Assembly: GCA_933228895.1 (NCBI GenBank)
Contig: OW121848.1
Coordinates: 133,194,615-133,258,614, forward strand
Reading direction: 5' to 3'
DNA from: Platycnemis pennipes
Taxonomy: Eukaryota; Arthropoda; Insecta; Odonata; Platycnemididae
Length of the DNA stretch: 64,000 nucleotides
Part shown: positions 10,613 to 18,996 of the stretch, in pieces
Layout: every line of letters starts with the position of its first letter
Position numbering within the stretch: the stretch's first letter is position 1
Made by a program: the position numbers and the translations under genes
Notes under the pieces: model-generated
Seen by the model: the letters and a program-made list of their open reading frames with translations, nothing else
Database searches by the model: none
Told to the model about the DNA's origin: nothing

Positions 10613-12462
10613 TAGTCCTTAACGTTGCTCGTTTTGATCGTTTAAAACGCTGAATGCGTGAACATAATAATAGTAATTACGAAAATGCACCATTATTTCA
10701 GGTTTAATCGCTTTAATGTTTTTTTTGTTCTTAATTTCACGAGAAAAAATATTTATTTGTTTAAAAATCGCTTTTATTTTCTAAATAACTCTTAAATTCA
10801 TTTATCTTAGATTTATGGCTTTAACTATTATAAAATAAAATTACAATTGATTAACCATTTTTAATATTATAACATGCGTTTAACTTGCGTATTAGTACCT
10901 TGTTCCCTTATGCTATTGCCAAGCTTGTGTCTTGACAAGCATGAGATTCTTCTTACAGGCTGGTGGTCTAAGCTAATCACATATCGCGTTAAACCTATCG
11001 CACACATTTTCATGCTACTATTCACCAACGGGCGGATAAACTTAACCACACGACTAAAGAATCGATCGTTTCGATTAGGCCGTGCGAAGTTTTACGATAC
11101 TGTTCATCACCTGCAATTGATTTTACCCAAGTTACAAAATCCGGCTACGTGTTTTTCATATGGGTTTATGAAAAAGGAACTAATAATGGAAAAAAATACA
11201 ATGCGTGCAACGCGCTTAACTTCAGAACATAGGTAGCCGTTTCTTTTACTACGCCATTCTTGTTTTTTTTAATGATCTTGAGCGAGAAAATCATCCATCT
11301 GGACTTGTTCAAAGACGACGAAGTTGTGCCCTCAAAATACGATCAGACTCACTGATCAATCTTCTATACAGTGTTACCAAGCCCCCGAACACAATTGAAC
11401 AGTTAAAAAAAAATCATTTCATCAAAGTCGTTGAAGTGAATGCATCGAACAACATTACTTCCTCAAAGGAAAATCGATTCCATTTCCACGAAATAATCTT
11501 TGATCATCCGCCCGAAAAAAAAAAACTTGATGGCGGTAAAGGATATTAATATACCAGGGAAACCAGAAGCGGCGCAAGTGAACGGAACTACCCTCCATTA
11601 ACCTGATTCGTCAATTTTACCCTTCGTTGGACTTTGAATTAGACGAGCTCTATCTTCAGTAACCCCACCGACCTACAGGGCTGAATACAAACAAGGGTTA
11701 TAAAAACATAGCGAGCAGATTAATGTTAGTTTCTGACAGAGTGTCCCCTAGGATTTAATTAGAAAAATATGATTTATCGATTGCGGATGCCATCGAATCG
11801 ATCGTAATCATGACATCAGAGAGAGAGACCGCAAGAGAGACGAAATCAAAATGTATATTCATTCGCGCATGATTTGAAACCCAAATAATTTTTATTATGA
11901 TGGCCTAATTTTTAGCATGAATCTTCTTTACGACACGAAAAAGACGTACCTACAACCAGTTTCACAATCACGAAGTCGAATTTTCACCGGAGGAAGTGTA
12001 AATTAATGATTCTAAAAATCACCAAAAATGAATAGCATAACATGTCGCAGGATACAAAGAAATCAAATGTAATGTAATGCATGTCTGGCATCGATTTACT
12101 CATTACCATACCCTTGAGATACCCTTTATATTATTCTGTAGGTGCATACTTGAATCAAACCCCAATCATGTATGTACATTGTACCCTGAAAAAAATTATA
12201 TTTTTAGCGTCAATTTTAATGTAAACTGGCATACGTTCCCCGAAAGATGGTAATGACTTGATCAAAGGCAATACAGTCGCTTCGATTTCAACAAAACAAT
12301 GCGGAACAGACGAATAGGTAATCATTATTACGTGTCATACAAAGGAGGATGGGCGTAAAAAGTGCAAGTAGTAGTAAAGGTTTCTTGGGGACGGTGACCG
12401 ACAACTGTGGTCATTTGTGGCAGAGAGGATATTTGAGCAACTGGATAAAGGAAAAATCCGCC
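10613..12462. other. Unassigned stretch
   Basis: About 1.8 kb, AT-rich. A 120-codon plus-strand frame at 10874-11236 begins with a hydrophobic stretch but has no family motif, and the opposite strand is open too, so I do not call a gene. Confidence 0.4.
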
Positions 12463-12536
12463 AGTGCCGAGGTTCGAATCTAAGCCCTCGTGATGGGAGG
12501 CCAATACTCTAGCAACCAAACCAACCCGTCACATCC
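12463..12536 (-). mobile_element. tRNA-derived SINE head
   Basis: The minus strand reads TTGGTTTGGTTGCTAGAGTA (A-box region), CCTCCCATCACGAGGG (anticodon-arm-like), then GATTCGAACCTCGG (B-box region). It resembles the copy at 58-129 and lacks a pairing acceptor stem. Confidence 0.5.
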
Positions 12537-12971
12537 GTAAAATAGACTTGTGCGTTTTGAATTTAGAGGTTCATGCAATCACGCAAAAAGGCTTCCAATG
12601 GACATTAATATTCATCTCCCAGGTAACTTCTATTTAGTTTATTAGTAGGCATCCTTGATTTCAGTCGTAATTACCAATATATGAAACCTGCTTGCCTACC
12701 TGCTATGGAAACATTTCGATATTTTTGCCTCAAGGAGCTAAACCAGTGGTTCCCTAACTGGGTGAAATACACAATTCAAGGGATACGCACTTCATGATTT
12801 CGGGGGAGTGAGAAAAAAGTTCAATAACGGCGGAGATAACAGTAAACACATTCATTCTTCTGATATTTTACATTCACTCTTGGGCGAACATCTGGAATAT
12901 CATCATCAAGAAGTAGACAACAGTTTTGCTAGAATTACGTAAGAAAAAAAACTCCAAATGAACAACAACTA
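12537..12971. other. Unassigned sequence
   Basis: Nothing recognised. Confidence 0.45.
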
Positions 12972-13060
12972 TATAACATCTACATGCACACGATACCCTT
13001 CAAGCCACCGCGAGGGTGTGTGGCAGGGGGTGAAGATCACCAAGCATGCACGACTAACAT
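12972..13060 (+). repeat. LINE 3'-UTR hairpin core (family X)
   Basis: ACATCTACATGCACACGATA, CAAGCCACCGCGAGGG, TGTGTGGCAGGGGGTGAAGA, then ATCACCAAGCATGCAC. GCCAC and GTGGC within it can pair as a hairpin. Confidence 0.75.
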
Positions 13061-13433
13061 GCAAAGCATAAACTAAAAGCATTTTTATGTGAAGGGGCAA
13101 AGATTGGGGAAATAAACTTCCGAGGAGTCACTCACTCAGTGATTCAACCCGAAGGTTCGACGCAGGAGGAAAAAGGCTGGAGACTTATATTTATGGTACG
13201 GTAGGGCTTACAATTTTCCTCTATTTAGATCCATCATAAATCTCTGAAGCAAATTAAGTCTACACAGCCTTTGATTAAATAGCAATTTCCAACCTATTTC
13301 TAACAGTAACAACTGTTGGCATTAGAGAGAGTTGTTGGGTAATTATTAGAAGTTGAGCATTTTCTAGGGAGGTTTTTACTAGTTTCCATTATTTTCAATG
13401 CCATTCAGAAATGCGTAAAGCAATTGATCTTAT
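13061..13433. other. Unassigned sequence
   Basis: Nothing recognised. Confidence 0.45.
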
Positions 13434-13515
13434 TCAAGTTTGCCTTGGGACCTGGCCTTAAATCAGGGGGTCCGGGTTCGAGTCCCGGTCAAGGCGAATT
13501 ATTTTTTTCTCTGCG
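13434..13515 (+). mobile_element. tRNA-derived SINE family 1, 5'-truncated copy
   Basis: AAATCAGGGGGTCC, then GGGTTCGAGTCCCGGTCAAG (strong B box), then a TTTTTTTCTCTGCGGAA tail. The same tail recurs after the copies at 13752, 27375 and 35488. The A-box half is eroded. Confidence 0.7.
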
Positions 13516-13751
13516 GAATATCTGCTTTTATACGAATTCAGCGGGTATCGCCACTAAAGTTTTCACGGTTAGTTCGTCAGAACTTTGACTTTGTTATAAG
13601 TAAGCACCTTAGTGTTTAAATGTTGGCTTTAACCGCGTTGACGGTGGAGCCATGCGCACGGCTTCGGCTGCTTTGTGACATAATATGTATAGCAGTCCGG
13701 TAACATCTTGTTCTTTTAAAGCCTCTAGAATCTCCGCAGAGAAAGATGACG

Positions 13752-13850
13752 TCTTGGTCGCTCAACTGGTATAGCACCTGGACGGAAATCAGGGGGGCCC
13801 GCGTTCGAGGCCCGGTCAATGCGAACAATGCTTTCTCTGTGGAAGATACC
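13752..13850 (+). mobile_element. tRNA-derived SINE family 1, best-preserved copy
   Basis: TGGTCGCTCAACTGGTATAG (A-box region), AAATCAGGGGGGCC, GCGTTCGAGGCCCGG (B-box region), followed by the family tail TTTCTCTGTGGAA. Spacing between the two boxes fits a tRNA-type RNA polymerase III promoter. It is not a tRNA gene, because the ends do not form an acceptor stem. Confidence 0.7.
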
Positions 13851-14628
13851 TGATACCATCTAAACTCTTCCTAAAAATGTATCAAGACTGATAAAAGTTT
13901 ATCTCCGGAAATTTGCCGGCATGTCAAACTGAATATCTCTAGTTCGAATCCCAATTCGAACTCTGGCGTTGAGTTAGTCATAGGATTAAGCTACGTTTTC
14001 ATGTGGCCGTTTTTGCGTTGCGTTGACGCTGCGTTGTGCGTCAGGAGAATACCCTGTTTTCATGTCACCGGCAGCGCCAGCAGCAACGCACCAAAACATA
14101 TGACGGTGGTAAACCGTGGTATAGGTGATAATCCAGCGAAAGAATCACGTGACGAACAAATGACATGTAGAATGCGTTGTTCCTCGCTCTGACGCAGCTG
14201 CGTCAACGCAGAAAGATGAAAGTTGACCAACTCCGACGGCAACGCAGGCTGCGTTGGCGTGCTCGCTTCTGATTGGTGGCGCAGTGTGCGTCTACTAGGG
14301 ATGTCACATCGACATCGATGTATCGGATTACTCGATGTTTTTTTGCCGATACATCGAAAACATCGAGTGGTAAGACAATCGATGGAACATCGACTCGATG
14401 TTTTCAAAACACTCAACATCGCCGCGATGTTTTAGGAAACGAGCGGTATAATAAATTTTTTTGGTTGACCAATAATTCATTTTTCTGATTATCATAAGCC
14501 TTTTAAGAACACGAACGAACCTTCCCTAATTACGCCATCTATCGTTCGCGTGTGAAAGGGAAACAAGTGAAGGTATAAAATCGTTCATGTTTTCATCCCA
14601 GTGTTGCCTTCCAAGAACATGATCCGCC

Positions 14629-14766
14629 ATGCCTACATCAGTACCTTCGGAGAGGATTGTATCAGCTCTCAACTTGGTGGTACAAGATAACAGGAGTAGG
14701 TTGGGGTCGCTGCATATTAAGCAAAGAGTGTTACTTACCGATAATGGGATGTTTAAACGTTTTTAA
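14629..14766 (+). pseudogene. hAT transposase C-terminal fragment (nest)
   Basis: 45 codons ending in a natural stop: PTSVPSERIVSALNLVV, then DNRSRLGSLHIKQRVLLTDN. This follows the hAT dimerisation signature (TSvPSERvFSxAGxxV...R..L...xxxxLvFLxxN), with FSAAG replaced by VSALN. The catalytic core is absent. The Met start is nominal. It confirms that the surrounding TIR element is a hAT. Confidence 0.88.
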
Positions 14767-15036
14767 CCCACTGTTTGTCAATTTGATTTTTTTTATACTA
14801 CCAAGCTTAGACAGGGTGGCTACTGATAATCAATTTTCGAATTCCCTGACTTTTCCCTGATTTTTCCCTGATGGCTTTACCAATTTCCCTGGCCGATTGC
14901 CAAAAGGTCTCCTACTATCGGAATATTTTATTTCTGCTGAATTAAATTTTCGTCAAAACTTTTAAAAACTGAAATTAATACATTAAAAGCTATAAGAATG
15001 AAAAAATATATGGAACATCTGCCCTTATGAAAACAT

Positions 15037-15056
15037 ATATATATATATATATATAT
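15037..15056. repeat. (TA)n at the 3' end of the Penelope element
   Basis: A short TA run directly abuts the left pseudo-LTR. A longer TA run abuts the other end of the element (18931-18992), so the element probably sits within a TA microsatellite. Confidence 0.85.
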
Positions 15057-15570
15057 AAAATATGTAGAAGAGAGAGAAGAGATGTCCTAATAAATGCTAG
15101 CAACAAGGTGTTGAGGGTGGGGGTGAAGGAAAGGATAATCAGTGGACACTTACCAGTAGATGACCCATGGAGAGCCTGGTGTCCACTGCGCTTTGGAGCT
15201 TTCGGGTCACGAACCCTTCTTCAGCTGGAGGAGATCACTACTGGGGTGTCACACTGGAGTCAAGGGTTTCGGTTGGTGTGTGAAAAGGGGATTGGCTAGG
15301 GTAAAAAGGAGGGAGGGGGAAGAGGGTGGACTAGGAAGGGGAAATGGAGAGGGAAATTGGACGGGTGGAGAAAGCTAGCGAATGTTGATGCCGGGAGAAG
15401 TGGTTGATTTTAATATGGAAATATAGGCGAGCTCCCAGTGACGGAGCTCTAACGTAGATGTTTCAGGTGGGAATGCTCTGATTACCTTCACTCTGAAGCA
15501 GTCATTGAAAGGAAGGTTATGAGAATTGGCGTGCTCGGCTACTGGCAACCTTAAATGTCGGGTGACACTG
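15053..15570 (-). repeat. 3' pseudo-LTR of the Penelope element
   Basis: 518-bp direct repeat of 18308-18825. It contains the last ~65 codons of the ORF, the stop at 15375, and the downstream non-coding part with the hammerhead-like motif at 15195-15224. Confidence 0.93.
15195..15224 (-). ncRNA. Hammerhead-like ribozyme motif, 3' pseudo-LTR
   Basis: The minus strand reads CTGAAGA (C3 at 15224), a GGGT/ACCC stem II with a 5-base loop, GAA, then AGCT, a palindrome that could serve as a minimal stem III shared between two molecules, then C (position 17, 15196). Predicted cleavage lies between 15196 and 15195. There is one extra unpaired base between CTGAAGA and stem II compared with the minimal consensus, and stem I is weak by eye. 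Hammerhead motifs in pseudo-LTRs are established for Penelope-like elements. Activity is not shown by sequence alone. Confidence 0.65.
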
Positions 15571-18209
15571 CTCCTATGGTTATTGATTCGCATATTAAAA
15601 GAGGTGGTCGTCAGTCCTATATAGAAGGCCTGGCAGTGATTACAGGAAATTTCATAAATTACATTACTCGAAGAGCAGGTTCCTCGAGAATGTATTTGGT
15701 ATGTGACGTTTGTAACCGGGCTGATAAAGGAGTGGGAATGGGAGTTAATGGGGCATGTGAGGCATCTGGGTTTGTTACAGGGATGTGAGCCAATCGGTTG
15801 GAGATCGGAGGCACAAACTGATGATGGTAGTTGTATCTCGCGAATCCAAAGGCTGTTTTGGAGATTGGTAGGACGACGAAAGGAAAGCACGGGAGGTCTC
15901 GGGATAAGTGAGGAAGTTAAGGGGGAAGATAAAAGAATACATTGAGCTGACTTAAAGATAGTTTTTAATGCAAAATCTAGGCCCGGATGAAACGTGGTGG
16001 CGAAGATGGTAAGATTATTTGGTGATATTTCTTCTGGCTCTGCTGTTGAGCGTGGCTCGTTGCGGGGAGCGCACGCCTTGGCCAGCTGCTCTCGGACTAT
16101 TGAGGGTGGGTAACCACGGTTGAGGAAGGCTGATTCCAGGTCTTTTAAATAATTGAGGAAGAAATAGGTTTCAGAACAGATACGGCGACCTCGACGTGCC
16201 AAAGAGTATGGTAGGGAGCGCTTGCAGTGTTCGGGATGGCAGCTATCCCAGTGTAAGTACTGCTGCAAGTTCGTAGGTTTCACGTGGACCGATGTGCTTA
16301 TTGTCCTATCATGTAAGTGGATGTCTACATCTAAGAATGTAATGAGCGAGGTGGAAGAGTGGGTGGTGAATTTTAGGCTAGGGTGCGAATTTAATTGTTG
16401 AATGAAATTGTTTAGGGTGTCAGTGCCATGCGTCCAAATCATGAAGATGTCGTCTATGTAGCGGAGCCAGATTAAGGGTTTAAGGGGAGATGAGGATAGA
16501 AGTTTTTCCTCCCATTTACCTAGAAAACAAGACGCGTAGGAAGGTGCCATCCTCGTTCCCATGGCCGTACCCCTGACCTGAAGAAAATGGCGTCCTCCAA
16601 AGGTGAAGTTGTTTTTTGTGAGCACCATTTTCATCAGATCAAGGAGGAATTCGGTGGAGGGACGTGATTCCGTGGGTCTGCTGATTAAAAATTCTTTTGC
16701 GGCTGCCAGGCCTTCTTTATGGGGTATGTTGGTGTACAAGGAGCACACATCTATTGTGACCAGGATGGAGCCGGGAGGAAGAGGTGAGTGGAGGAGTTTT
16801 AGTTTTTCGAGAAAATGATTTGTGTCACGCACGAAGGACGGCAAGTTGCGGACGAATGGCTGGAGATGGAAGTCAATTAAGGCAGAGATTCTTTCGGTGG
16901 GGGAGTTGTAACTAGAGACTATCGGGCGACCAGGGGTGCCAGGCTTGTGTATTTTGGGGAGTAAGTAAAAGGTGGGGGTGCGGGGGTTCGGGGGAATAAG
17001 GAGGGAGATCTCACTTTTTGAGAGACCTTCCTTAGGGCCCTCAGAGCGTAGCTTCCGCGCAACTACAGTGAGATACTCGGGGGTTGGATCTGAGGGAAGA
17101 GATTTGTAGGAAGAGATGTCGCTCAGTTGGCGATTCGCTTCCTCCTCGTATTTCTGCCGGTCCATTACGACTGTTGTGGAGCCCTTGTCGGCAGGAAGGA
17201 TGATTATTTTTTGGTTCTTTCTAAGGGAGATAAGGGCATGTAGTTCGTCCCGCGAAATATTCTTAGAGGTCGGGAGGGAATTGGAAAATTCTTGGGACGC
17301 TAACTGAGAGGAAATATAATTTAGGTATAATTCAATAGGGTGATTAGCGGGAAGAGTGGGCGGGCAGAAAGACGATGGTTCCTTAAATTTTGAAAGAGGA
17401 TTTTGCGGTGGAAAATTTCCCTCCTCGTTGGCATTGAGTGCGGCGATGGAGCAGTTAGCGAAGTAATAATTTAGTCTTATGTTCCGCGCGAAGGCATGAA
17501 AGTCAGAAAGGAGGCGGAAGTGGTCGAACCTAGGGGTGGGGCAGAAGGAGAGACCCTTGGACAGAAGGGACGATTCTGAGAGGGTGAGTGAGTGGGAGGA
17601 TAAATTGACGACGGCCTCCTTAGAGCGCTGGTCGCAGGGATTCTGCGTCTGGTCACCAGATGGAAAGGAGGTCCTGGGTTTTTTGGGTATTTTATGGTGC
17701 TTGAGCTGTCGCGGAGCGGGGGTGGGCAGACCTAATAGGTCCGCCAAGCAAGGCCTTTCGGCGAAGAGGGGTGCACTAGTGGAAATGGGTTGTCCGAGAG
17801 AAAAGGGGAGGGGGAGGCCTAGCCGCAAGTGCTGGAGACAAAGGTTTGAGAGTTTTTTTGTGAGGGCAAGTCGGTGCTTACGTTTTTGGGAAGACGCGCG
17901 AGAGAATATTCTCGTTGTGTCTATTCCGTTCATACGGGTCACTTGTTTTAGTTTATTAACGTTTTCCGAGTGGAACTTGGCCATCGTCCGGTACTGAGAG
18001 AGCACAGCACGTGTCACGGACAATGAAAAGCTGTATTGGAGGATAGCAAGCGGTTGACGACATTCAGAGTTCAGGCCAGATAGAGGGAGACGAACGGTGA
18101 GACCGTTGGGGGATATGCCGAGTTGTAGGCAGGAGGCAAGGAATTCAATATGACAAGAGAGAGATGAGAGTTTATCGAGATGGTATCTCAATTGTTGTAT
18201 AGACTCCAT
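15375..18209 (-). CDS. Penelope-like polyprotein: reverse transcriptase plus GIY-YIG endonuclease
   Basis: 944 residues, uninterrupted. Residues ~1-300 are an N-terminal region with basic stretches and no recognised fold. The RT core follows: ILPADKGSTTVVMD (338-350), FYLLPKIHKPG (414-424) with GRPIVSS, VTIDVCSLYTNIP (484-496; catalytic D487), a QVRGTAMGTRMAPSYA block (544-559) and RYIDDIF (583-589; catalytic D586, D587), then SLITFLDVDIHL (621-632). A Cys-rich linker (C811, C816, C819) precedes the endonuclease: IYEISCNHCQAFYIG (851-865) is the GIY-YIG pair, followed by R874 and later E921/E926. This order and the Cys residues before GIY-YIG are diagnostic of canonical Penelope-like elements. 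It copies element RNA at cut target DNA in the nucleus. The start is the first Met of the open frame; no TATA box or splice site was identified upstream. The last ~65 codons lie in the pseudo-LTR. The subclade is not assigned. Confidence 0.96.
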   Translation of the reverse strand: MESIQQLRYHLDKLSSLSCHIEFLASCLQLGISPNGLTVRLPLSGLNSECRQPLAILQYSFSLSVTRAVLSQYRTMAKFHSENVNKLKQVTRMNGIDTTRIFSRASSQKRKHRLALTKKLSNLCLQHLRLGLPLPFSLGQPISTSAPLFAERPCLADLLGLPTPAPRQLKHHKIPKKPRTSFPSGDQTQNPCDQRSKEAVVNLSSHSLTLSESSLLSKGLSFCPTPRFDHFRLLSDFHAFARNIRLNYYFANCSIAALNANEEGNFPPQNPLSKFKEPSSFCPPTLPANHPIELYLNYISSQLASQEFSNSLPTSKNISRDELHALISLRKNQKIIILPADKGSTTVVMDRQKYEEEANRQLSDISSYKSLPSDPTPEYLTVVARKLRSEGPKEGLSKSEISLLIPPNPRTPTFYLLPKIHKPGTPGRPIVSSYNSPTERISALIDFHLQPFVRNLPSFVRDTNHFLEKLKLLHSPLPPGSILVTIDVCSLYTNIPHKEGLAAAKEFLISRPTESRPSTEFLLDLMKMVLTKNNFTFGGRHFLQVRGTAMGTRMAPSYASCFLGKWEEKLLSSSPLKPLIWLRYIDDIFMIWTHGTDTLNNFIQQLNSHPSLKFTTHSSTSLITFLDVDIHLHDRTISTSVHVKPTNLQQYLHWDSCHPEHCKRSLPYSLARRGRRICSETYFFLNYLKDLESAFLNRGYPPSIVREQLAKACAPRNEPRSTAEPEEISPNNLTIFATTFHPGLDFALKTIFKSAQCILLSSPLTSSLIPRPPVLSFRRPTNLQNSLWIREIQLPSSVCASDLQPIGSHPCNKPRCLTCPINSHSHSFISPVTNVTYQIHSRGTCSSSNVIYEISCNHCQAFYIGLTTTSFNMRINNHRSSVTRHLRLPVAEHANSHNLPFNDCFRVKVIRAFPPETSTLELRHWELAYISILKSTTSPGINIR

Positions 18210-18307
18210 TGTGACTAGAAAATATGGATAAAGAAAGGCAAAGGAAAGAGAATTCTAAGAAATAAAAGAAGAAAGTGAGTAGTGATAACGAGAAAAGAGA
18301 ATAAATA

Positions 18308-18825
18308 ATATAAAATATGTAGAAGAGAGAGAAGAGATGTCCTAATAAATGCTAGCAACAAGGTGTTGAGGGTGGGGGTGAAGGAAAGGATAATCAGTGG
18401 ACACTTACCAGTAGATGACCCATGGAGAGCCTGGTGTCCACTGCGCTTTGGAGCTTTCGGGTCACGAACCCTTCTTCAGCTGGAGGAGATCACTACTGGG
18501 GTGTCACACTGGAGTCAAGGGTTTCGGTTGGTGTGTGAAAAGGGGATTGGCTAGGGTAAAAAGGAGGGAGGGGGAAGAGGGTGGACTAGGAAGGGGAAAT
18601 GGAGAGGGAAATTGGACGGGTGGAGAAAGCTAGCGAATGTTGATGCCGGGAGAAGTGGTTGATTTTAATATGGAAATATAGGCGAGCTCCCAGTGACGGA
18701 GCTCTAACGTAGATGTTTCAGGTGGGAATGCTCTGATTACCTTCACTCTGAAGCAGTCATTGAAAGGAAGGTTATGAGAATTGGCGTGCTCGGCTACTGG
18801 CAACCTTAAATGTCGGGTGACACTG
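18308..18825 (-). repeat. 5' pseudo-LTR of the Penelope element
   Basis: Direct copy of 15053-15570, including a duplicated C-terminal piece of the ORF (about 65 codons at 18630-18825) with no start of its own. It lies upstream of the full ORF on the minus strand and should carry the promoter. It contains the second hammerhead-like motif at 18450-18479. Confidence 0.93.
18450..18479 (-). ncRNA. Hammerhead-like ribozyme motif, 5' pseudo-LTR
   Basis: Same bases as the 15195-15224 motif, shifted by 3255. Predicted cleavage lies between 18451 and 18450. If both motifs were active in one transcript they would release a unit of 3255 nt with hammerhead-defined ends. Confidence 0.65.
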
Positions 18826-18925
18826 CAAAGCGCAGTGGACACCAGGCTCTCCATGGGTCATCTACTGGTAAGTGTCCACTGATTATCCTTTCCTTCACCC
18901 CCACCCTCAACACCTTGTTGCTAGC

Positions 18926-18930
<5 letters not shown>
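18826..18930 (+). repeat. Inverted pseudo-LTR fragment
   Basis: Exact inverse of 15091-15195 by eye. Its inner end begins CAAAGCGCAGTGG, which is the predicted first base after hammerhead cleavage (15195). The single C at 18826 could also belong to the pseudo-LTR. Its outer end is followed by TA repeats. Confidence 0.9.

Positions 18931-18992
<62 letters not shown>
18931..18992. repeat. (TA)n microsatellite
   Basis: About 30 consecutive TA units at the 5' side of the Penelope element. Confidence 0.97.

Positions 18993-18996
<4 letters not shown>

Larger units (their letters stand above)
15053..18930 (-). mobile_element. Penelope-like retroelement, apparently complete
   Basis: The minus-strand element is made of an inverted fragment (18930-18826), a 5' pseudo-LTR (18825-18308), a 944-codon ORF (18209-15375) and a 3' pseudo-LTR (15570-15053) that overlaps the ORF's end. 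The pseudo-LTRs are a direct repeat at an offset of 3255 bp and look identical by eye, including the 3' end of the ORF, which points to a recent insertion. Partial tandem copies with an inverted leading piece are the known architecture of Penelope-like elements. Each pseudo-LTR carries a hammerhead-like motif. TA microsatellite lies on both sides. Confidence 0.95.

Noticed and set aside
10874..11236. 120-codon plus-strand frame with a hydrophobic start resembling a signal peptide
   Set aside because: No family motif, the antisense strand is partly open as well, and no splice or codon-use evidence supports it.
13434..13515. Possible functional tRNA gene (strong B box)
   Set aside because: The A-box half is missing and no acceptor stem forms; it is one of four copies of a SINE family.
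15555..17997. Several plus-strand frames (60-153 codons)
   Set aside because: Antisense shadows of the 944-codon Penelope ORF.
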